A stretch of 64,000 nucleotides of DNA from Vibrio profundi (GTDB lineage Bacteria; Pseudomonadota; Gammaproteobacteria; Enterobacterales; Vibrionaceae): contig NZ_RZIS01000001.1 in the NCBI RefSeq assembly GCF_005281835.1, forward strand, positions 248,001 through 312,000, given 5' to 3'. Made by a program: the position numbers and the translations under genes. Within the stretch, counting starts at the first letter, position 1. Each line of letters opens with the position of its first letter. The notes under the pieces were generated by a model, which was not told the origin of the DNA, did not search any database, and saw nothing but the letters and a program-made list of their open reading frames with translations. This document shows, in pieces, positions 17,198 to 27,345 of this stretch.

Positions 17198-18445
17198 ATG
17201 TCCGAAGAAACCAGTAAAAACCTTTCTGAAACGCTGTTTGTGAAACATAAACAAGCGAAAGAAACCTCGATGTTGACGCATTACATGCCGAGCTCTGAAG
17301 AGCTATTAGAGGAAAAGCGGGAGCAACAGAATAGTTCTTGGTATCGTAATTTACGCCGCTACCAATGGATATGGCAGGGTATTGACCCAATCGAGCAAGA
17401 AGCGGTCTTATCTCGAATTGCATCGTCGAAAAACTCTCGTACAACCGATGAGTGGCTCGATACTGTCATGGGCTATCGCACTGGAAACTGGGCATACGAG
17501 TGGACCAAACTGGGCATGCAGCACCAGAAAACCGCTAACGATTTAGCCGGAGAGGCGGCTGCTGACGAACTGTTTTCGGCTTCTTTATGTTTCAGCATTG
17601 CTGGATACCCACATTTAAAGAATGACAACCTTGCCATTCAAGCTCAGGTGTTAGCGAACTCCGCCTATGATGAAGCGGCTAAGCTGACTGACTTCGTCAT
17701 CAAAAAGATCGACATTCCCTATAAGAATAAGAAAGTCAGAGCGACGTTACACCTGTCAGATACTTCTAAGCCGCAACCTGTGGTGATTGTGAGTGCAGGA
17801 CTAGACAGTTTGCAAACCGATATGTGGCGTTTGTTTAGAGATTACCTCGCCCCTAAAGGCATCGCGATGATGACGGTTGATATGCCGTCAATTGGCCATA
17901 GCTCTCACTGGAACTTGACCGAAGACTCGTCTTGCTTACACCAAGCGGTACTTGAAGAGCTGCCGCGAATCCCATGGGTCGATCACTTTAAAGTAGGTTT
18001 GTTTGGTTTCCGCTTTGGCGGTAATGCCATGGTGCGTTTGTCATTCTTAGAACCGAAGAAAATCAAAGGCTGTGTGGCATTAGGTGCGCCTATTCACGAC
18101 ATTTTTGCGAATTCAGATAAGCTTAAAGCGATGCCAAAAATGTACTTGGATGTTCTATCGTCCCGATTAGGTAAAGCCCCTGTGGACATTCATAGCTTGG
18201 CCGGACAAATGATGGCTTGGTCATTGAAAATTCAAGGCTTTTTATCGAACAGTAAAACGGAAGTGCCAATTCTAGCGATGTCTCTTGAAGGAGATCCTGT
18301 TTCTCCAGCGATGGATAACCGTTTAGTGGCGCTGTTTAGTCAGTACGGTAAGGCTAAGAAAATTAATGCAAAATCGATCAGCAAAGGTTATGAGCAATCC
18401 CTCGATTTGGCGATAAAGTGGTTAGAGGACGAATTATTTAGGTGA
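17198..18445 (+). CDS. frsA: FrsA, alpha/beta-hydrolase-fold protein (fermentation-respiration switch)
   Basis: A 415-residue cytosolic protein that follows V. vulnificus FrsA along its length (start SKNLSETLFVKHKQAKETS, then TVDMPSIGHSSHW and LAMSLEGDPVSP). FrsA binds dephosphorylated IIA-Glc of the PTS and shifts metabolism between fermentation and respiration. Start ATG 17198 gives exactly the family N terminus; an open frame back to 17129 runs through the gpt terminator and is rejected. The nucleophile elbow reads GFRFGG, so the serine of a standard GxSxG is Arg here, as in Vibrio FrsA generally. The catalytic activity of the family is disputed. Confidence 0.93.
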   Translation: MSEETSKNLSETLFVKHKQAKETSMLTHYMPSSEELLEEKREQQNSSWYRNLRRYQWIWQGIDPIEQEAVLSRIASSKNSRTTDEWLDTVMGYRTGNWAYEWTKLGMQHQKTANDLAGEAAADELFSASLCFSIAGYPHLKNDNLAIQAQVLANSAYDEAAKLTDFVIKKIDIPYKNKKVRATLHLSDTSKPQPVVIVSAGLDSLQTDMWRLFRDYLAPKGIAMMTVDMPSIGHSSHWNLTEDSSCLHQAVLEELPRIPWVDHFKVGLFGFRFGGNAMVRLSFLEPKKIKGCVALGAPIHDIFANSDKLKAMPKMYLDVLSSRLGKAPVDIHSLAGQMMAWSLKIQGFLSNSKTEVPILAMSLEGDPVSPAMDNRLVALFSQYGKAKKINAKSISKGYEQSLDLAIKWLEDELFR

Positions 18446-18562
18446 CATTTCTCCTAAATTAGTTAAGCATGATATTCATATGCTATAAGTATATGATCCT
18501 TGGTGATAAATCATAACAACTACTGAGGATAGTCATTCTTAACATTGAAACGGAGATTCAAT

Positions 18563-18952
18563 ATGTCAGAAGTGGCAAAAAATCCAACTCATTATCGTTT
18601 GTTAACTGCGCTAAAGGCCATTGGGCCATACCTTCGTGAACCTCAATCTGAAGAGGGACATTACCTTTTTGATTGCTTATCTGTTTGTGTTAACGATAAG
18701 AAATCACCAGAAGAGCGAGAATTCTGGGGATGGTGGCTCGAATTGGATAAGTCGGAAGAAGGATTTTCGGCAAAATACAATGTAGGTAAATATAACCTAG
18801 CCGGGGACTGGGATTCACACGCTTTACCTAAGAAAGCTGTTGAAGAAGTTAATCGTACTCAAGAAGCATTCCATCAAAAGCTTGTTGAGCTGCTTTCAAA
18901 ACAGTTTGAACTAGAAGTGGTACTCGACGAAGAGTCTGTTGAATTCGTCTAA
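18563..18952 (+). CDS. crl: Crl, sigma-S activator
   Basis: Small protein (129 residues) that binds sigma S and promotes its assembly with core RNA polymerase, favouring the general stress response. The hallmark region [22 protein letters not shown] and the [15 protein letters not shown] block are clear. ATG 18563 follows CGGAG at a good distance and gives the family N terminus; the frame can be read six codons further up, which I reject. It stands between frsA and proB, as in many Vibrio and in enteric bacteria, where crl and frsA are also neighbours. Confidence 0.93.
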   Translation: MSEVAKNPTHYRLLTALKAIGPYLREPQSEEGHYLFDCLSVCVNDKKSPEEREFWGWWLELDKSEEGFSAKYNVGKYNLAGDWDSHALPKKAVEEVNRTQEAFHQKLVELLSKQFELEVVLDEESVEFV

Positions 18953-19002
18953 CTTCGACCGCAAAAGCTAGTATTTCTAGCTGTATTCCTGCCAAACGAA
19001 TA

Positions 19003-19026
19003 AAAAGGTGCTAAATAGCACCTTTT
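19003..19026 (+). terminator. Terminator after crl
   Basis: AAAAGGTGCTA-AA-TAGCACCTTTT, a compact hairpin with a short T-tract. Confidence 0.8.
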
Positions 19027-19094
19027 CTACTTGTGAATTGATGTTTTGATTGCTAAAACATCACCTCTTAATTGTTTTTTCTTTAAAAGACTTC

Positions 19095-20234
19095 ATGACA
19101 TCAAATCATCAAAGCGGGACCACAATGCAGGCTAAAACTGTTGTTGTAAAACTGGGTACCAGTGTCTTAACTGGTGGAACCTTGGCGTTAGATCGAGCTC
19201 ATATGGTTGAGCTTGTGCGTCAATGTGCTGAATTAAAAAAACAAGGCCATTCTGTGGTCATGGTTTCGTCTGGCGCGATTGCGGCTGGACGTGAGCACTT
19301 GGGTTACCCCGCCCTCCCCAATTCAATGGCGAGCAAACAGTTGCTGGCAGCGGTTGGGCAGAGTCAATTGATTCAGGCATGGGAGTCTTTGTTTGCAATT
19401 TATGGTCTTAAAATTGGCCAAATGCTGCTAACTCGAGCCGATCTTGATGATAGAGAGCGTTTCTTGAATGCAAGAGATACTATCAATGCGCTGGTTGATA
19501 ACGACATCATTCCGATCGTTAATGAGAACGATGCGGTAGCGACCAATGAAATCAAAGTGGGTGATAACGACAACTTGTCTGCGTTAGTGGGTATTTTATG
19601 TGGTGCAGACAAATTATTGCTACTGACCGACCAAAAAGGTCTGTTTACTGCTGATCCTCGTAAAGACCCAAATGCCGAGCTCATCAAAGAAGTAAAAACT
19701 ATTGATGATACGCTACGCAAAATTGCGGGTGGTAGCGGTACGACATTAGGTACTGGCGGCATGGCAACTAAACTTCAAGCGGCAGACATTGCTCGTCGAG
19801 CGGGTATAGAAGTCATTATCGCCGCAGGCAGCGCGGAAAACGTGGTGTTTGATTCACTAAGCGATAACCCGCAAGGGACCCGCTTCCTACCTTTAGCGGA
19901 AGCACTAGAAAACCGTAAACGTTGGATATTGGCTGGACCTGCATCAATGGGCGACATCGTAATCGACGATGGTGCAGTGAATGCGGTGATCAATAAAGGC
20001 AGTAGTTTATTAGCGAAAGGCGTGACGAAAGTGAGTGGTCAGTTCTCGCGTGGCGAAGTAACTCGAATTACTGATAGCCAAGGACAGGTCATCGCTCGAG
20101 GTATTGCTAGCTACTCAAGTCAGGATCTGACGAAAATTGCAGGTAAACACAGTAAAGATATTGGTGAAATCTTGGGTTATGACTATGGCTCTGAAGTGAT
20201 TCACCGAGATGATCTCGTGGTTATCCAAGAATAG
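19095..20234 (+). CDS. proB: Glutamate 5-kinase
   Basis: First enzyme of proline synthesis: ATP-dependent phosphorylation of glutamate, feedback-inhibited by proline. Two domains are visible: the amino-acid kinase domain (about residues 15-270, with [32 protein letters not shown] and [14 protein letters not shown]) and a C-terminal PUA domain (about 285-375). ATG 19095 gives 379 residues and an N terminus (MTSNHQSG) like other Vibrio ProB; an in-frame ATG at 19125 would also work. It is followed 37 bp later by proA in the same operon. Confidence 0.96.
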   Translation: MTSNHQSGTTMQAKTVVVKLGTSVLTGGTLALDRAHMVELVRQCAELKKQGHSVVMVSSGAIAAGREHLGYPALPNSMASKQLLAAVGQSQLIQAWESLFAIYGLKIGQMLLTRADLDDRERFLNARDTINALVDNDIIPIVNENDAVATNEIKVGDNDNLSALVGILCGADKLLLLTDQKGLFTADPRKDPNAELIKEVKTIDDTLRKIAGGSGTTLGTGGMATKLQAADIARRAGIEVIIAAGSAENVVFDSLSDNPQGTRFLPLAEALENRKRWILAGPASMGDIVIDDGAVNAVINKGSSLLAKGVTKVSGQFSRGEVTRITDSQGQVIARGIASYSSQDLTKIAGKHSKDIGEILGYDYGSEVIHRDDLVVIQE

Positions 20235-20271
20235 ATTCAAGAATATTTAACAGATTTAGGGAGAGTTAAAC

Positions 20272-21522
20272 GTGGATTTAACCAATATGGGTAAAGCAGC
20301 TAAAGAAGCTGCGTTTCACCTAGCGACTGCGTCTACCGCACAGAAAAACCAAGCATTGGCGATTATCGCGGATGAACTTGAAGCAAATTCCGCCGCTATT
20401 TTAGCGGCTAATGCAAAAGATATTGAATTAGGTCGTGAAGCTGGCCTGACAGAGGCGTTACTTGATCGCCTGCTTTTAAATGAAGAACGATTAACAGGTA
20501 TTGCCAATGACGTGCGCAATGTCATTAGTCTGAATGATCCTGTTGGCAGCGAAATTGATAGCAAGGTGCTAGAAAATGGTATGTCACTGTCTCGCCGTCG
20601 AGTACCGCTCGGCGTGGTTGGTGTTATTTACGAAGCGCGCCCGAACGTGACCATCGACATTGCAGCCCTATGCTTAAAAACAGGTAACGCCAGTATTTTA
20701 CGTGGTGGTAAAGAAACCTTTTTCTCTAACATGGAACTAGTCAAAGTTATCCAGTCTGCGTTAGAAAAAGCCCAACTGCCAGCGGCATCGGTGCAATACA
20801 TTGAAAAGCCAGACCGTGAATTAGTGTCTCAGTTGCTTAAGCTCGATGATTACGTGGATATGATTATTCCACGCGGCGGCGCTGGCCTGCACAAAATGTG
20901 TAAAGAAAACAGCACAATACCGGTGATCATTGGTGGTTTTGGTATTAGCCATATCTTTGTTGATGAGAGCGCTGACCTTGAGAAATCTGTGGATGTGGTT
21001 GAAAACTCGAAAGTACAACGCCCATCAGCATGTAACTCATTGGATACGTTGTTAGTTCATGAAGCCGTTGCTGAAGCCTTCCTAACTAAGCTGAAACAAC
21101 GTCTAGCGGGTAAAGTAACCTTGGTTGCTGATGCGAGTGCGAAATCGTTACTGTCTGGCTTTGAAGACCAGCGTGACGCAGTTGAAGGTGACTTTGACAC
21201 AGAATGGCTAAGCTACACATTAGGTATAAAAGTGGTTGCGGATGTTGCAGAAGCGATTGACCACATGCGCATACACAATGCGAGCCACTCAGATGCGATC
21301 ATGACCAACAGCTTAGATAGCTCTGAGCGTTTCATTAATTCTGTAGGCTCAGCGGCTGTTTACGTTAATGCTTCTACGCGCTTTACTGACGGCGCTCAAT
21401 TTGGCTTAGGTGCCGAAGTGGCAGTTTCAACTCAGAAGTTACACGCGCGTGGGCCAATGGGCTTAGAAGAGCTGACAAGTTATAAGTGGGTAGGAAAAGC
21501 CGACTACTTAGTGCGCAGCTAA
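20272..21522 (+). CDS. proA: Gamma-glutamyl phosphate reductase
   Basis: NADPH-dependent reduction of glutamyl-5-phosphate to the semialdehyde, the second step of proline synthesis, acting with ProB. It has 416 residues of the aldehyde dehydrogenase fold, with the catalytic cysteine in [14 protein letters not shown] (about residue 255) and the substrate/NADP motif [14 protein letters not shown]. Translation begins at GTG 20272, preceded by AGGGAGAG. A stable hairpin terminator lies about 80 bp after the stop. Confidence 0.97.
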   Translation: MDLTNMGKAAKEAAFHLATASTAQKNQALAIIADELEANSAAILAANAKDIELGREAGLTEALLDRLLLNEERLTGIANDVRNVISLNDPVGSEIDSKVLENGMSLSRRRVPLGVVGVIYEARPNVTIDIAALCLKTGNASILRGGKETFFSNMELVKVIQSALEKAQLPAASVQYIEKPDRELVSQLLKLDDYVDMIIPRGGAGLHKMCKENSTIPVIIGGFGISHIFVDESADLEKSVDVVENSKVQRPSACNSLDTLLVHEAVAEAFLTKLKQRLAGKVTLVADASAKSLLSGFEDQRDAVEGDFDTEWLSYTLGIKVVADVAEAIDHMRIHNASHSDAIMTNSLDSSERFINSVGSAAVYVNASTRFTDGAQFGLGAEVAVSTQKLHARGPMGLEELTSYKWVGKADYLVRS

Positions 21523-21601
21523 TCGATGATTAGTGCTTAATAAATCGTGACTTGCCCGAAAAATTGCGGGCAGTTAACAAAACTTAGCGCACAACACTAG
21601 T

Positions 21602-21628
21602 AAAGGGCCTTTTGAGGCCCTTTTTCTT
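21602..21628 (+). terminator. Terminator after proBA
   Basis: AAAGGGCCT-TTTG-AGGCCCTTT followed by TT, between proA and nrdR. Confidence 0.85.
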
Positions 21629-21680
21629 TCCTAACGTTTGGCAATTCCGTTACACTATTAACAACTGTTTGGGAGGTGAT

Positions 21681-22130
21681 ATGCATTGTCCTTTTTGTTC
21701 TGAGAACGACACTAAAGTTATAGATTCAAGACTGGTTGCCGATGGGCACCAAGTGCGTCGTCGTCGTCAATGCCTAGCATGTAGTGAACGATTTACCACG
21801 TTCGAATCGGCTGAACTAGTGATGCCGAAAGTGATTAAATCTAACGGTAACCGTGAACCATTTAATGAAGATAAAATGGTTGGTGGAATTCAGCGAGCGC
21901 TAGAAAAGCGCCCTGTTAGTGCCGATTCTATCGAATTAGCGATAAGCACCATTAAGTCTCAACTGCGTGCTACCGGTGAGCGTGAAGTGCCAACCGGAAT
22001 GATCGGTAATTTGGTTATGGACCAATTAAAAGAACTCGATAAAGTCGCGTACATTCGTTTTGCTTCGGTTTATCGCAGTTTTGAAGATATTCGAGAGTTT
22101 GGCGAAGAAATCGCCAAGTTAGAAGACTGA
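21681..22130 (+). CDS. nrdR: NrdR, repressor of ribonucleotide reductase genes
   Basis: A 149-residue zinc-ribbon/ATP-cone repressor that senses dATP/ATP and binds NrdR boxes at nrd promoters. The zinc ribbon is CPFC...CLAC (residues 3-34) and the ATP cone covers about 49-139 ([16 protein letters not shown] to [10 protein letters not shown]). ATG 21681 follows a perfect GGGAGGTGAT ribosome-binding site; the open frame reaches back to 21612 through the proA terminator, which I reject. It is followed closely by ribD, and the nrdR-ribD pairing is common in gammaproteobacteria. Confidence 0.97.
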   Translation: MHCPFCSENDTKVIDSRLVADGHQVRRRRQCLACSERFTTFESAELVMPKVIKSNGNREPFNEDKMVGGIQRALEKRPVSADSIELAISTIKSQLRATGEREVPTGMIGNLVMDQLKELDKVAYIRFASVYRSFEDIREFGEEIAKLED

Positions 22131-22158
22131 TTATCTCGAAGTTTAAGTGAAAATCTCC

Positions 22159-23274
22159 ATGTCTAAATTTACTTCTTTTGATTCCCAGATGATGTCGCGA
22201 GCTATTCAATTAGCTAAGCGTGGCATCTATACCACAGCTCCCAACCCAAATGTTGGCTGCGTCATCGTGAAAGATGGCCAAATTGTCGGGGAAGGCTATC
22301 ATCATCAAGCCGGTGAGCCTCATGCAGAAGTGCATGCATTACGTATGGCTCAACGACAAGCGAAAGGGGCAACGGCTTATGTCACCCTAGAACCTTGTTC
22401 ACACTATGGCCGAACGCCTCCTTGCGCAGAAGGGCTAATTAACGCTCAGGTTTCAAAAGTGATTTGCGCAATGCAGGATCCGAACCCCAAGGTTGCGGGG
22501 CGCGGTATCAACATGCTGCGTGATGCGGGCGTTGAAGTTGAAGTCGGCTTATTAGAGCAAGATGCTCGAGCGCTGAACCCATCGTTCATTAAACGTATGC
22601 AAACAGGTATGCCTTTCGTTCAGCTTAAAATGGCCGCTAGCCTAGATGGCCAAACGGCATTGAGTAATGGTAAGAGCCAGTGGATCACGTCAAAAGAAGC
22701 CCGTCAGGATGTGCAAAGGTATCGCGCCCAATCTGGTGCGGTATTGTCAACAAGTCAGACGGTGATTGAAGACGATGCGTCGCTGAATGTTCGTTGGACA
22801 GAATTACCATCCAGCCTGCAAAAAACATATCCGGTCGAAACGCTTAGACAGCCCACTCGTATCATTTTGGATAGGCAAGACCAGCTGCACGCCGATTTGA
22901 AACTATTCCACCTCGCAACTCCTATTTTAAGAGTCGCGGAGCAAGATGCGGACTTGACGGTACCACTGACTGACGAAGGTCAGCTGGACCTAAAAGCTTT
23001 ATTTAGCCAATTGCCATCACATCATATCGACCATATATGGGTTGAAGCGGGCGCGACACTGGCGAGCAGCTTACTTAAGCAGCAGCTAGTCGATGAGCTG
23101 GTTATTTACTTAGCACCTAAATTAATGGGCAGTGACGGCCGAGGATTAATGGGGGCTTTAGGCTTAACGGATATGTGTGATGTTATCAATTTAGAAATTA
23201 AGGATGTTCGCCAAGTAGGCGCGGACATACGTATTGTTGCCCAGCCTTTATGGACAGCATCAGAGAATAAATAA
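22159..23274 (+). CDS. ribD: Bifunctional riboflavin deaminase/reductase RibD
   Basis: Two-domain enzyme of riboflavin synthesis: an N-terminal cytidine-deaminase-like domain with the zinc site PHAEVHAL (His-Ala-Glu) and PCSHYGRTPPC (two Cys), then a C-terminal NADPH-dependent reductase (about residues 145-365, with KMAASLDGQTAL). ATG 22159 gives the family start MSKFTSFD. A GTG four codons earlier (22147) is possible but lacks a ribosome-binding site. Followed by ribE at 11 bp, so the two are one transcript. Confidence 0.96.
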   Translation: MSKFTSFDSQMMSRAIQLAKRGIYTTAPNPNVGCVIVKDGQIVGEGYHHQAGEPHAEVHALRMAQRQAKGATAYVTLEPCSHYGRTPPCAEGLINAQVSKVICAMQDPNPKVAGRGINMLRDAGVEVEVGLLEQDARALNPSFIKRMQTGMPFVQLKMAASLDGQTALSNGKSQWITSKEARQDVQRYRAQSGAVLSTSQTVIEDDASLNVRWTELPSSLQKTYPVETLRQPTRIILDRQDQLHADLKLFHLATPILRVAEQDADLTVPLTDEGQLDLKALFSQLPSHHIDHIWVEAGATLASSLLKQQLVDELVIYLAPKLMGSDGRGLMGALGLTDMCDVINLEIKDVRQVGADIRIVAQPLWTASENK

Positions 23275-23285
23275 GAGTTATAACG

Positions 23286-23942
23286 ATGTTTACAGGAATT
23301 GTAGAAGCGGTAGGTACATTAACAGCGATTTCTCCACGAGGAGAAGACATTACTATTACCGTGAACGCTGAAAACTTAGATATGTCTGATGTGAAATTAG
23401 GCGACAGTATTGCAACTAATGGTGTGTGTTTAACCGTTGTTGAATTCAACGATCACAGTTACAGCGCTGACTTGTCTTTGGAAACGTTAAAACGTACAGG
23501 CTTTGTTGACTACCAAGCCGGTGACAAAGTTAACCTTGAAAAAGCGATGTTGCCAACAACGCGTTTTGGCGGCCATATCGTGTCTGGCCATGTGGACGGT
23601 GTGGGTGAAATTGTTGAACGTAACCAAGTGGGACGCGCGGTTGAGTTTTGGGTAGAGATGCCAGCAGAGCTTTCCAAGTATGTTGCACAAAAAGGGTCGA
23701 TTACCGTTGATGGAATCAGTTTAACGGTAAACGACTTACGTAAGAATGCATTCAAACTGACGATCGTACCGCATACATCGTCAGAAACGACGATTGACCA
23801 ATTCCAAGTTGGTCGTAAAGTAAACCTTGAAGTGGATGTGCTTGCTCGTTACATGGAGCGTCTTTTACAAGGTCAGCAAGAAGAGTCACAACCAGAATCA
23901 AAACTGACAATGGAATTCTTGCAGCAAAACGGATTCGCTTAA
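23286..23942 (+). CDS. ribE: Riboflavin synthase, alpha subunit
   Basis: Dismutates two lumazine molecules to riboflavin and the pyrimidine substrate. The 218-residue protein is the usual tandem duplication of two lumazine-binding barrels: MFTGIVEAVG (residue 1 on) with TNGVCLTVVE, and GGHIVSGHVDGVGEI (about 97 on) with VDGISLTVND. The last helix region (about 185-218) gives trimer contacts. It lies between ribD and ribBX in the riboflavin cluster. Confidence 0.97.
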   Translation: MFTGIVEAVGTLTAISPRGEDITITVNAENLDMSDVKLGDSIATNGVCLTVVEFNDHSYSADLSLETLKRTGFVDYQAGDKVNLEKAMLPTTRFGGHIVSGHVDGVGEIVERNQVGRAVEFWVEMPAELSKYVAQKGSITVDGISLTVNDLRKNAFKLTIVPHTSSETTIDQFQVGRKVNLEVDVLARYMERLLQGQQEESQPESKLTMEFLQQNGFA

Positions 23943-24019
23943 TTAGCGCGCTAAATTCGTTTGGGTCTTAAATTAATGTAGGTTCTAGGAAGCAGAACCT
24001 TTTCAATAGGAATAGAGCA

Positions 24020-25129
24020 ATGCCAATTAGTACTTCTCAAGAAATTATTGATGATATTCGCGCAGGTAAAATGGTTATCCTGATGGATGACGAAGATCGT
24101 GAAAACGAAGGCGATTTAATCATGGCGGCGGAGCATATTACTCCTGAAGCAATTAACTTCATGGCAACGTATGGTCGTGGTTTGATTTGTTTAACTATGA
24201 CTAAAGAGCGTTGTGAGCGTTTAGGTTTGCCGCCTATGGTTCAAGATAACAATGCTCAGTTCACCACTAACTTTACAGTGTCAATTGAAGCGGCAGAAGG
24301 CGTAACGACCGGTATTTCAGCATCTGACCGTGCTGTAACAGTGCAAGCGGCTGTTGCGAAAGACGCGAAAGCGGCAGACTTAGTTCAACCTGGTCATATT
24401 TTCCCATTGACTGCTCAAGAGGGCGGGGTGCTGACTCGTGCTGGCCATACAGAAGCGGGCTGTGACTTAGGCCGCTTAGCAGGGTTAGAGCCTGCATCGG
24501 TTATCGTCGAGATTTTAAACGATGATGGCACAATGGCTCGTCGTCCAGATTTAGAAGTATTCGCTGAAAAGCACGATATTAAGCTAGGTACGATTGCAGA
24601 TCTGATTGAGTACCGTAACAACACGGAAACGACAATCGAGCGCGTTGCTCAGTGTCAATTACCTACCGAGTTTGGTGACTTTGAGTTAGTGACATTCCGT
24701 GACACGATCGACAACCAAATTCACTACGCAATGGTTAAAGGCGATGTGAAAGATTCAGCGCCGTTAGTACGTGTACATCTGCACGACACCTTTACTGATT
24801 TATTACATTCAGACCGTAGTACAGAGCGTAGTTGGACATTAGATAAAGCGATGCAACGCATTGGCAGTGAAGGCGGAGTGCTGATTATTTTGGGCAACGA
24901 GGAGTCGACGGATTCTTTGATCCACAAAGTTAAAACCTTTGAGGCACAAGACAAAGGTGAAGCTCCGACGATGGCTAAGAAGCAGGGCACCTCACGCCGT
25001 GTAGGTGTCGGTTCACAAATTCTTGCGGATCTGGGTGTCTCAGATATGCGTTTATTGTCTTCTAGCTCAAAACGTTACCATGCGCTTGGTGGTTTCGGTT
25101 TGAATGTGGTTGAATACGTTTGTGAGTAA
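24020..25129 (+). CDS. RibBX: DHBP synthase with degenerate GTP cyclohydrolase II domain
   Basis: 369 residues. Residues 1-205 are a complete 3,4-dihydroxy-2-butanone-4-phosphate synthase ([15 protein letters not shown] acidic loop, GHTEAGCDL). The rest (about 208-369) resembles GTP cyclohydrolase II. Its zinc-binding cysteines are missing: where RibA has VRVHSEC and a CDC cluster, this protein reads [13 protein letters not shown], so it should not act on GTP. This matches the RibBX variant described in Shewanella, where the second domain is non-catalytic. Often annotated ribBA. No FMN riboswitch is visible upstream. Confidence 0.88.
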   Translation: MPISTSQEIIDDIRAGKMVILMDDEDRENEGDLIMAAEHITPEAINFMATYGRGLICLTMTKERCERLGLPPMVQDNNAQFTTNFTVSIEAAEGVTTGISASDRAVTVQAAVAKDAKAADLVQPGHIFPLTAQEGGVLTRAGHTEAGCDLGRLAGLEPASVIVEILNDDGTMARRPDLEVFAEKHDIKLGTIADLIEYRNNTETTIERVAQCQLPTEFGDFELVTFRDTIDNQIHYAMVKGDVKDSAPLVRVHLHDTFTDLLHSDRSTERSWTLDKAMQRIGSEGGVLIILGNEESTDSLIHKVKTFEAQDKGEAPTMAKKQGTSRRVGVGSQILADLGVSDMRLLSSSSKRYHALGGFGLNVVEYVCE

Positions 25130-25137
25130 TTAATCAA

Positions 25138-25192
25138 GAAAAGCGGTTTTCGCTTTTCTGTAGACATAAAAGGAAGCGCGTGGCTTCCTTTT
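25138..25192 (+). terminator. Double hairpin after ribBX
   Basis: AGAAAAGCG-GTTTT-CGCTTTTCT (25138-25160) lacks a U-run. It is followed by AAAAGGAAGC-GCGTG-GCTTCCTTTT (25168-25192), which has one. Together they separate ribBX from ribH. Confidence 0.75.
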
Positions 25193-25324
25193 CCATTTTT
25201 AATAATAATTTCAAAGAGACAAGTTGCCAGAGGCTATAAACTTCAATATCCATTAGATATTGCTCACAGTTTTATGCTAGAATCCGGCGATTCTCACTTG
25301 ATGAACATAGTTAAAGGAAGGCTT

Positions 25325-25795
25325 ATGAAAGTGATCGAGGGTGGCTTCCCAGCGCCAAATGCAAAAATAGCTATCGTTATAGCTCGTTTCAACAGTTTTA
25401 TTAACGAAAGTCTACTTTCTGGTGCAATCGATACTTTAAAACGTCATGGGCAAGTAAGCGAAGACAACATTACTGTTGTTCGTTGTCCTGGTGCTGTTGA
25501 ACTTCCACTTGTAGCTCAACGTGTAGCTAAAACAGGTAAGTTCGATGCAATTGTATCTTTAGGTACAGTAATCCGTGGCGGTACGCCTCATTTCGACTAT
25601 GTTTGTAGTGAATGTAATAAAGGTTTGGCGCAAGTGTCTCTGGAATATTCTCTTCCAGTAGCGTTTGGTGTTCTAACTGTTGATACGATCGATCAAGCTA
25701 TTGAACGCGCAGGAACCAAGGCTGGTAATAAAGGTGCAGAGGCTGCACTAAGCGCACTTGAGATGATCAACGTTCTTTCTGAAATCGATTCCTAA
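25325..25795 (+). CDS. ribH: 6,7-dimethyl-8-ribityllumazine synthase
   Basis: Condenses the RibB and RibD/YigB products to lumazine, the penultimate step of riboflavin synthesis; forms large capsid-like assemblies in many bacteria. Residues [18 protein letters not shown] (about 18-35), CPGAVELPL and [11 protein letters not shown] with the catalytic His (about 88) are intact. ATG 25325 follows AAAGGAAGG; an open frame from 25274 adds 17 residues without homology. It overlaps nusB by one base, and translational coupling is likely. Confidence 0.97.
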   Translation: MKVIEGGFPAPNAKIAIVIARFNSFINESLLSGAIDTLKRHGQVSEDNITVVRCPGAVELPLVAQRVAKTGKFDAIVSLGTVIRGGTPHFDYVCSECNKGLAQVSLEYSLPVAFGVLTVDTIDQAIERAGTKAGNKGAEAALSALEMINVLSEIDS

Positions 25796-26262
25796 TGGGG
25801 GCCAGTGTGAAACCAGCCGCACGTCGTAATGCACGTCAATTTGCTCTACAAGCAATTTATTCTTGGCAAATAACTAAAGAAAATGTTGCCACAGTTGAAG
25901 AACAGTTCTTATCTGGTGGTAAGTATGATGAAGAAGAGCATCATGCTGCAGAACCTGCACTAGCTATGCCAGAAACAGACGTTGCATACTTCCGCGACCT
26001 ACTGACTGGTGTTGCTTTAGGCCACATGGAACTAGACAGCAAACTTCGTCCATTCGTATCTCGCCCAATGCAAGATTTGGATTTGATGGAACTTGCTCTA
26101 CTACGTCTTGCTATGTACGAGATGACTCGTCGCGAAGATGTACCTTACAAAGTGGTTATCAATGAAGCTATCGAGCTGGCGAAGGTATTTGCAGCAGAAG
26201 ATAGCCATAAGTTCGTTAACGGTGTGCTAGATAAAGCTGCACCGCACGTACGTAAGAAGTAA
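25795..26262 (+). CDS. nusB: Transcription antitermination factor NusB
   Basis: Binds boxA RNA with NusE (S10) in the antitermination complex on rRNA operons. The 155-residue all-helical protein has the RNA-binding N terminus [16 protein letters not shown] and the C-terminal [19 protein letters not shown] block. The ATG overlaps the ribH stop as TAATG; GTG 25807 is an alternative start ([12 protein letters not shown]). Coupling of ribH and nusB is very common. Confidence 0.97.
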   Translation: MGASVKPAARRNARQFALQAIYSWQITKENVATVEEQFLSGGKYDEEEHHAAEPALAMPETDVAYFRDLLTGVALGHMELDSKLRPFVSRPMQDLDLMELALLRLAMYEMTRREDVPYKVVINEAIELAKVFAAEDSHKFVNGVLDKAAPHVRKK

Positions 26263-26279
26263 CCCTTCGTATATCGAAT

Positions 26280-26312
26280 TTAAAAGGTCAGCAAATATGC
26301 TGGCCTTTTTTG
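26280..26312 (+). terminator. Terminator after nusB
   Basis: AAAAGGTCAGCA-AATA-TGCTGGCCTTTTTT with one G-U pair and a U-run. Confidence 0.88.
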
Positions 26313-26373
26313 TGTTTAAAAACTAAGTAAATTATCACTTACTTATCTGGATAGAGAGTTAGGGACTGATTTT

Positions 26374-27342
26374 ATGTCAGGTGAATTTAATCTGATTGAA
26401 AAATACTTTGTTAACCGCCAACCACAACGCAAAGATGTACACCTTGCCGCGGGCGATGATTGCGCATTGGTGAAAGCGCCAAGTAACGTACATATTGCTA
26501 TCAGTACAGACACTTTAGTTGCTGGCACACATTTCCTTACAGACGCTTGCCCTAAGTGGGTTGCACATAAAGCGTTAGCGTCTAATATCAGTGATCTGGC
26601 AGCGATGGGAGCGACCCCCGCGTGGGTATCTTTTGCGTTAACCATGCCTGAAGTGGATGAAGCATGGTTAGCTCCTTTCTGTGACTCGTTTTTCAAATTG
26701 GCTGATTATTTTGGCATTCAGCTTATTGGCGGGGATACAACGAAAGGGCCATTAAGTTTAACTTTGACAGTGCAGGGCTTTGTCGCTGAAGACAAAGCAC
26801 TACGTCGCGATGGCGCAAAAGTCGGAGATTGGATCTACGTGACCGGAAATCTTGGCGACAGCAAAGCTGGGCTTGATGTGATATTGGATGATGGCAATCG
26901 TGCACGTGCTTGCGCTGAACAACTGGAGGAGCGTCATTATGTGAGCTCTCCGCGTGTGTTAGTTGGGCAAGCGCTGTGCGGGGTGGCTTCCTCTGCGATT
27001 GATATCTCTGATGGAGTGATTGCCGATCTAAAGCATATTCTGTCTCGTTCAAAAGTTGGTGCGAGCATTGATGTGAGTCAGCTACCTATTTCATCAGAGT
27101 TAGAACAATTTGCGACGAGTTTGGAAGAAGCGCAGCAGTACGCTCTGACGAGCGGTGAAGAGTACGAGTTGTGTTTTACTGTTCCAGAAGAAAACAAAGG
27201 AACTTTAGAAAGTACGCTGAGCCATACTGGCACTCGGGTTACTTGTATTGGCCAAATTCGACCACAAGATCACTTTGAATTACATAACAATGGCAAACCT
27301 CTTAATTGGGATTTAAGCGGTTTCGATCACTTTAAGGTTTAA
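26374..27342 (+). CDS. thiL: Thiamine-monophosphate kinase
   Basis: Final step of thiamine pyrophosphate synthesis: ATP-dependent phosphorylation of TMP. The 322-residue protein has the AIR-synthase fold motifs AAGDDCALV (residues 26-34), the STDTLVAGTHF loop, SNISDLAAMGATP, GGDTTKGP and SAIDISDGVIADLKHI. Three bases separate it from pgpA, as in other gammaproteobacteria. It has its own leader after the nusB terminator. Confidence 0.96.
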   Translation: MSGEFNLIEKYFVNRQPQRKDVHLAAGDDCALVKAPSNVHIAISTDTLVAGTHFLTDACPKWVAHKALASNISDLAAMGATPAWVSFALTMPEVDEAWLAPFCDSFFKLADYFGIQLIGGDTTKGPLSLTLTVQGFVAEDKALRRDGAKVGDWIYVTGNLGDSKAGLDVILDDGNRARACAEQLEERHYVSSPRVLVGQALCGVASSAIDISDGVIADLKHILSRSKVGASIDVSQLPISSELEQFATSLEEAQQYALTSGEEYELCFTVPEENKGTLESTLSHTGTRVTCIGQIRPQDHFELHNNGKPLNWDLSGFDHFKV

Positions 27343-27345
27343 GCA

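Noticed and set aside
21612..21680. N-terminal extension of nrdR
   Set aside because: It crosses the proA terminator and the true ATG has a perfect ribosome-binding site.
23943..24019. FMN riboswitch before ribBX
   Set aside because: The gap is only 77 bp and has none of the conserved RFN-element blocks.
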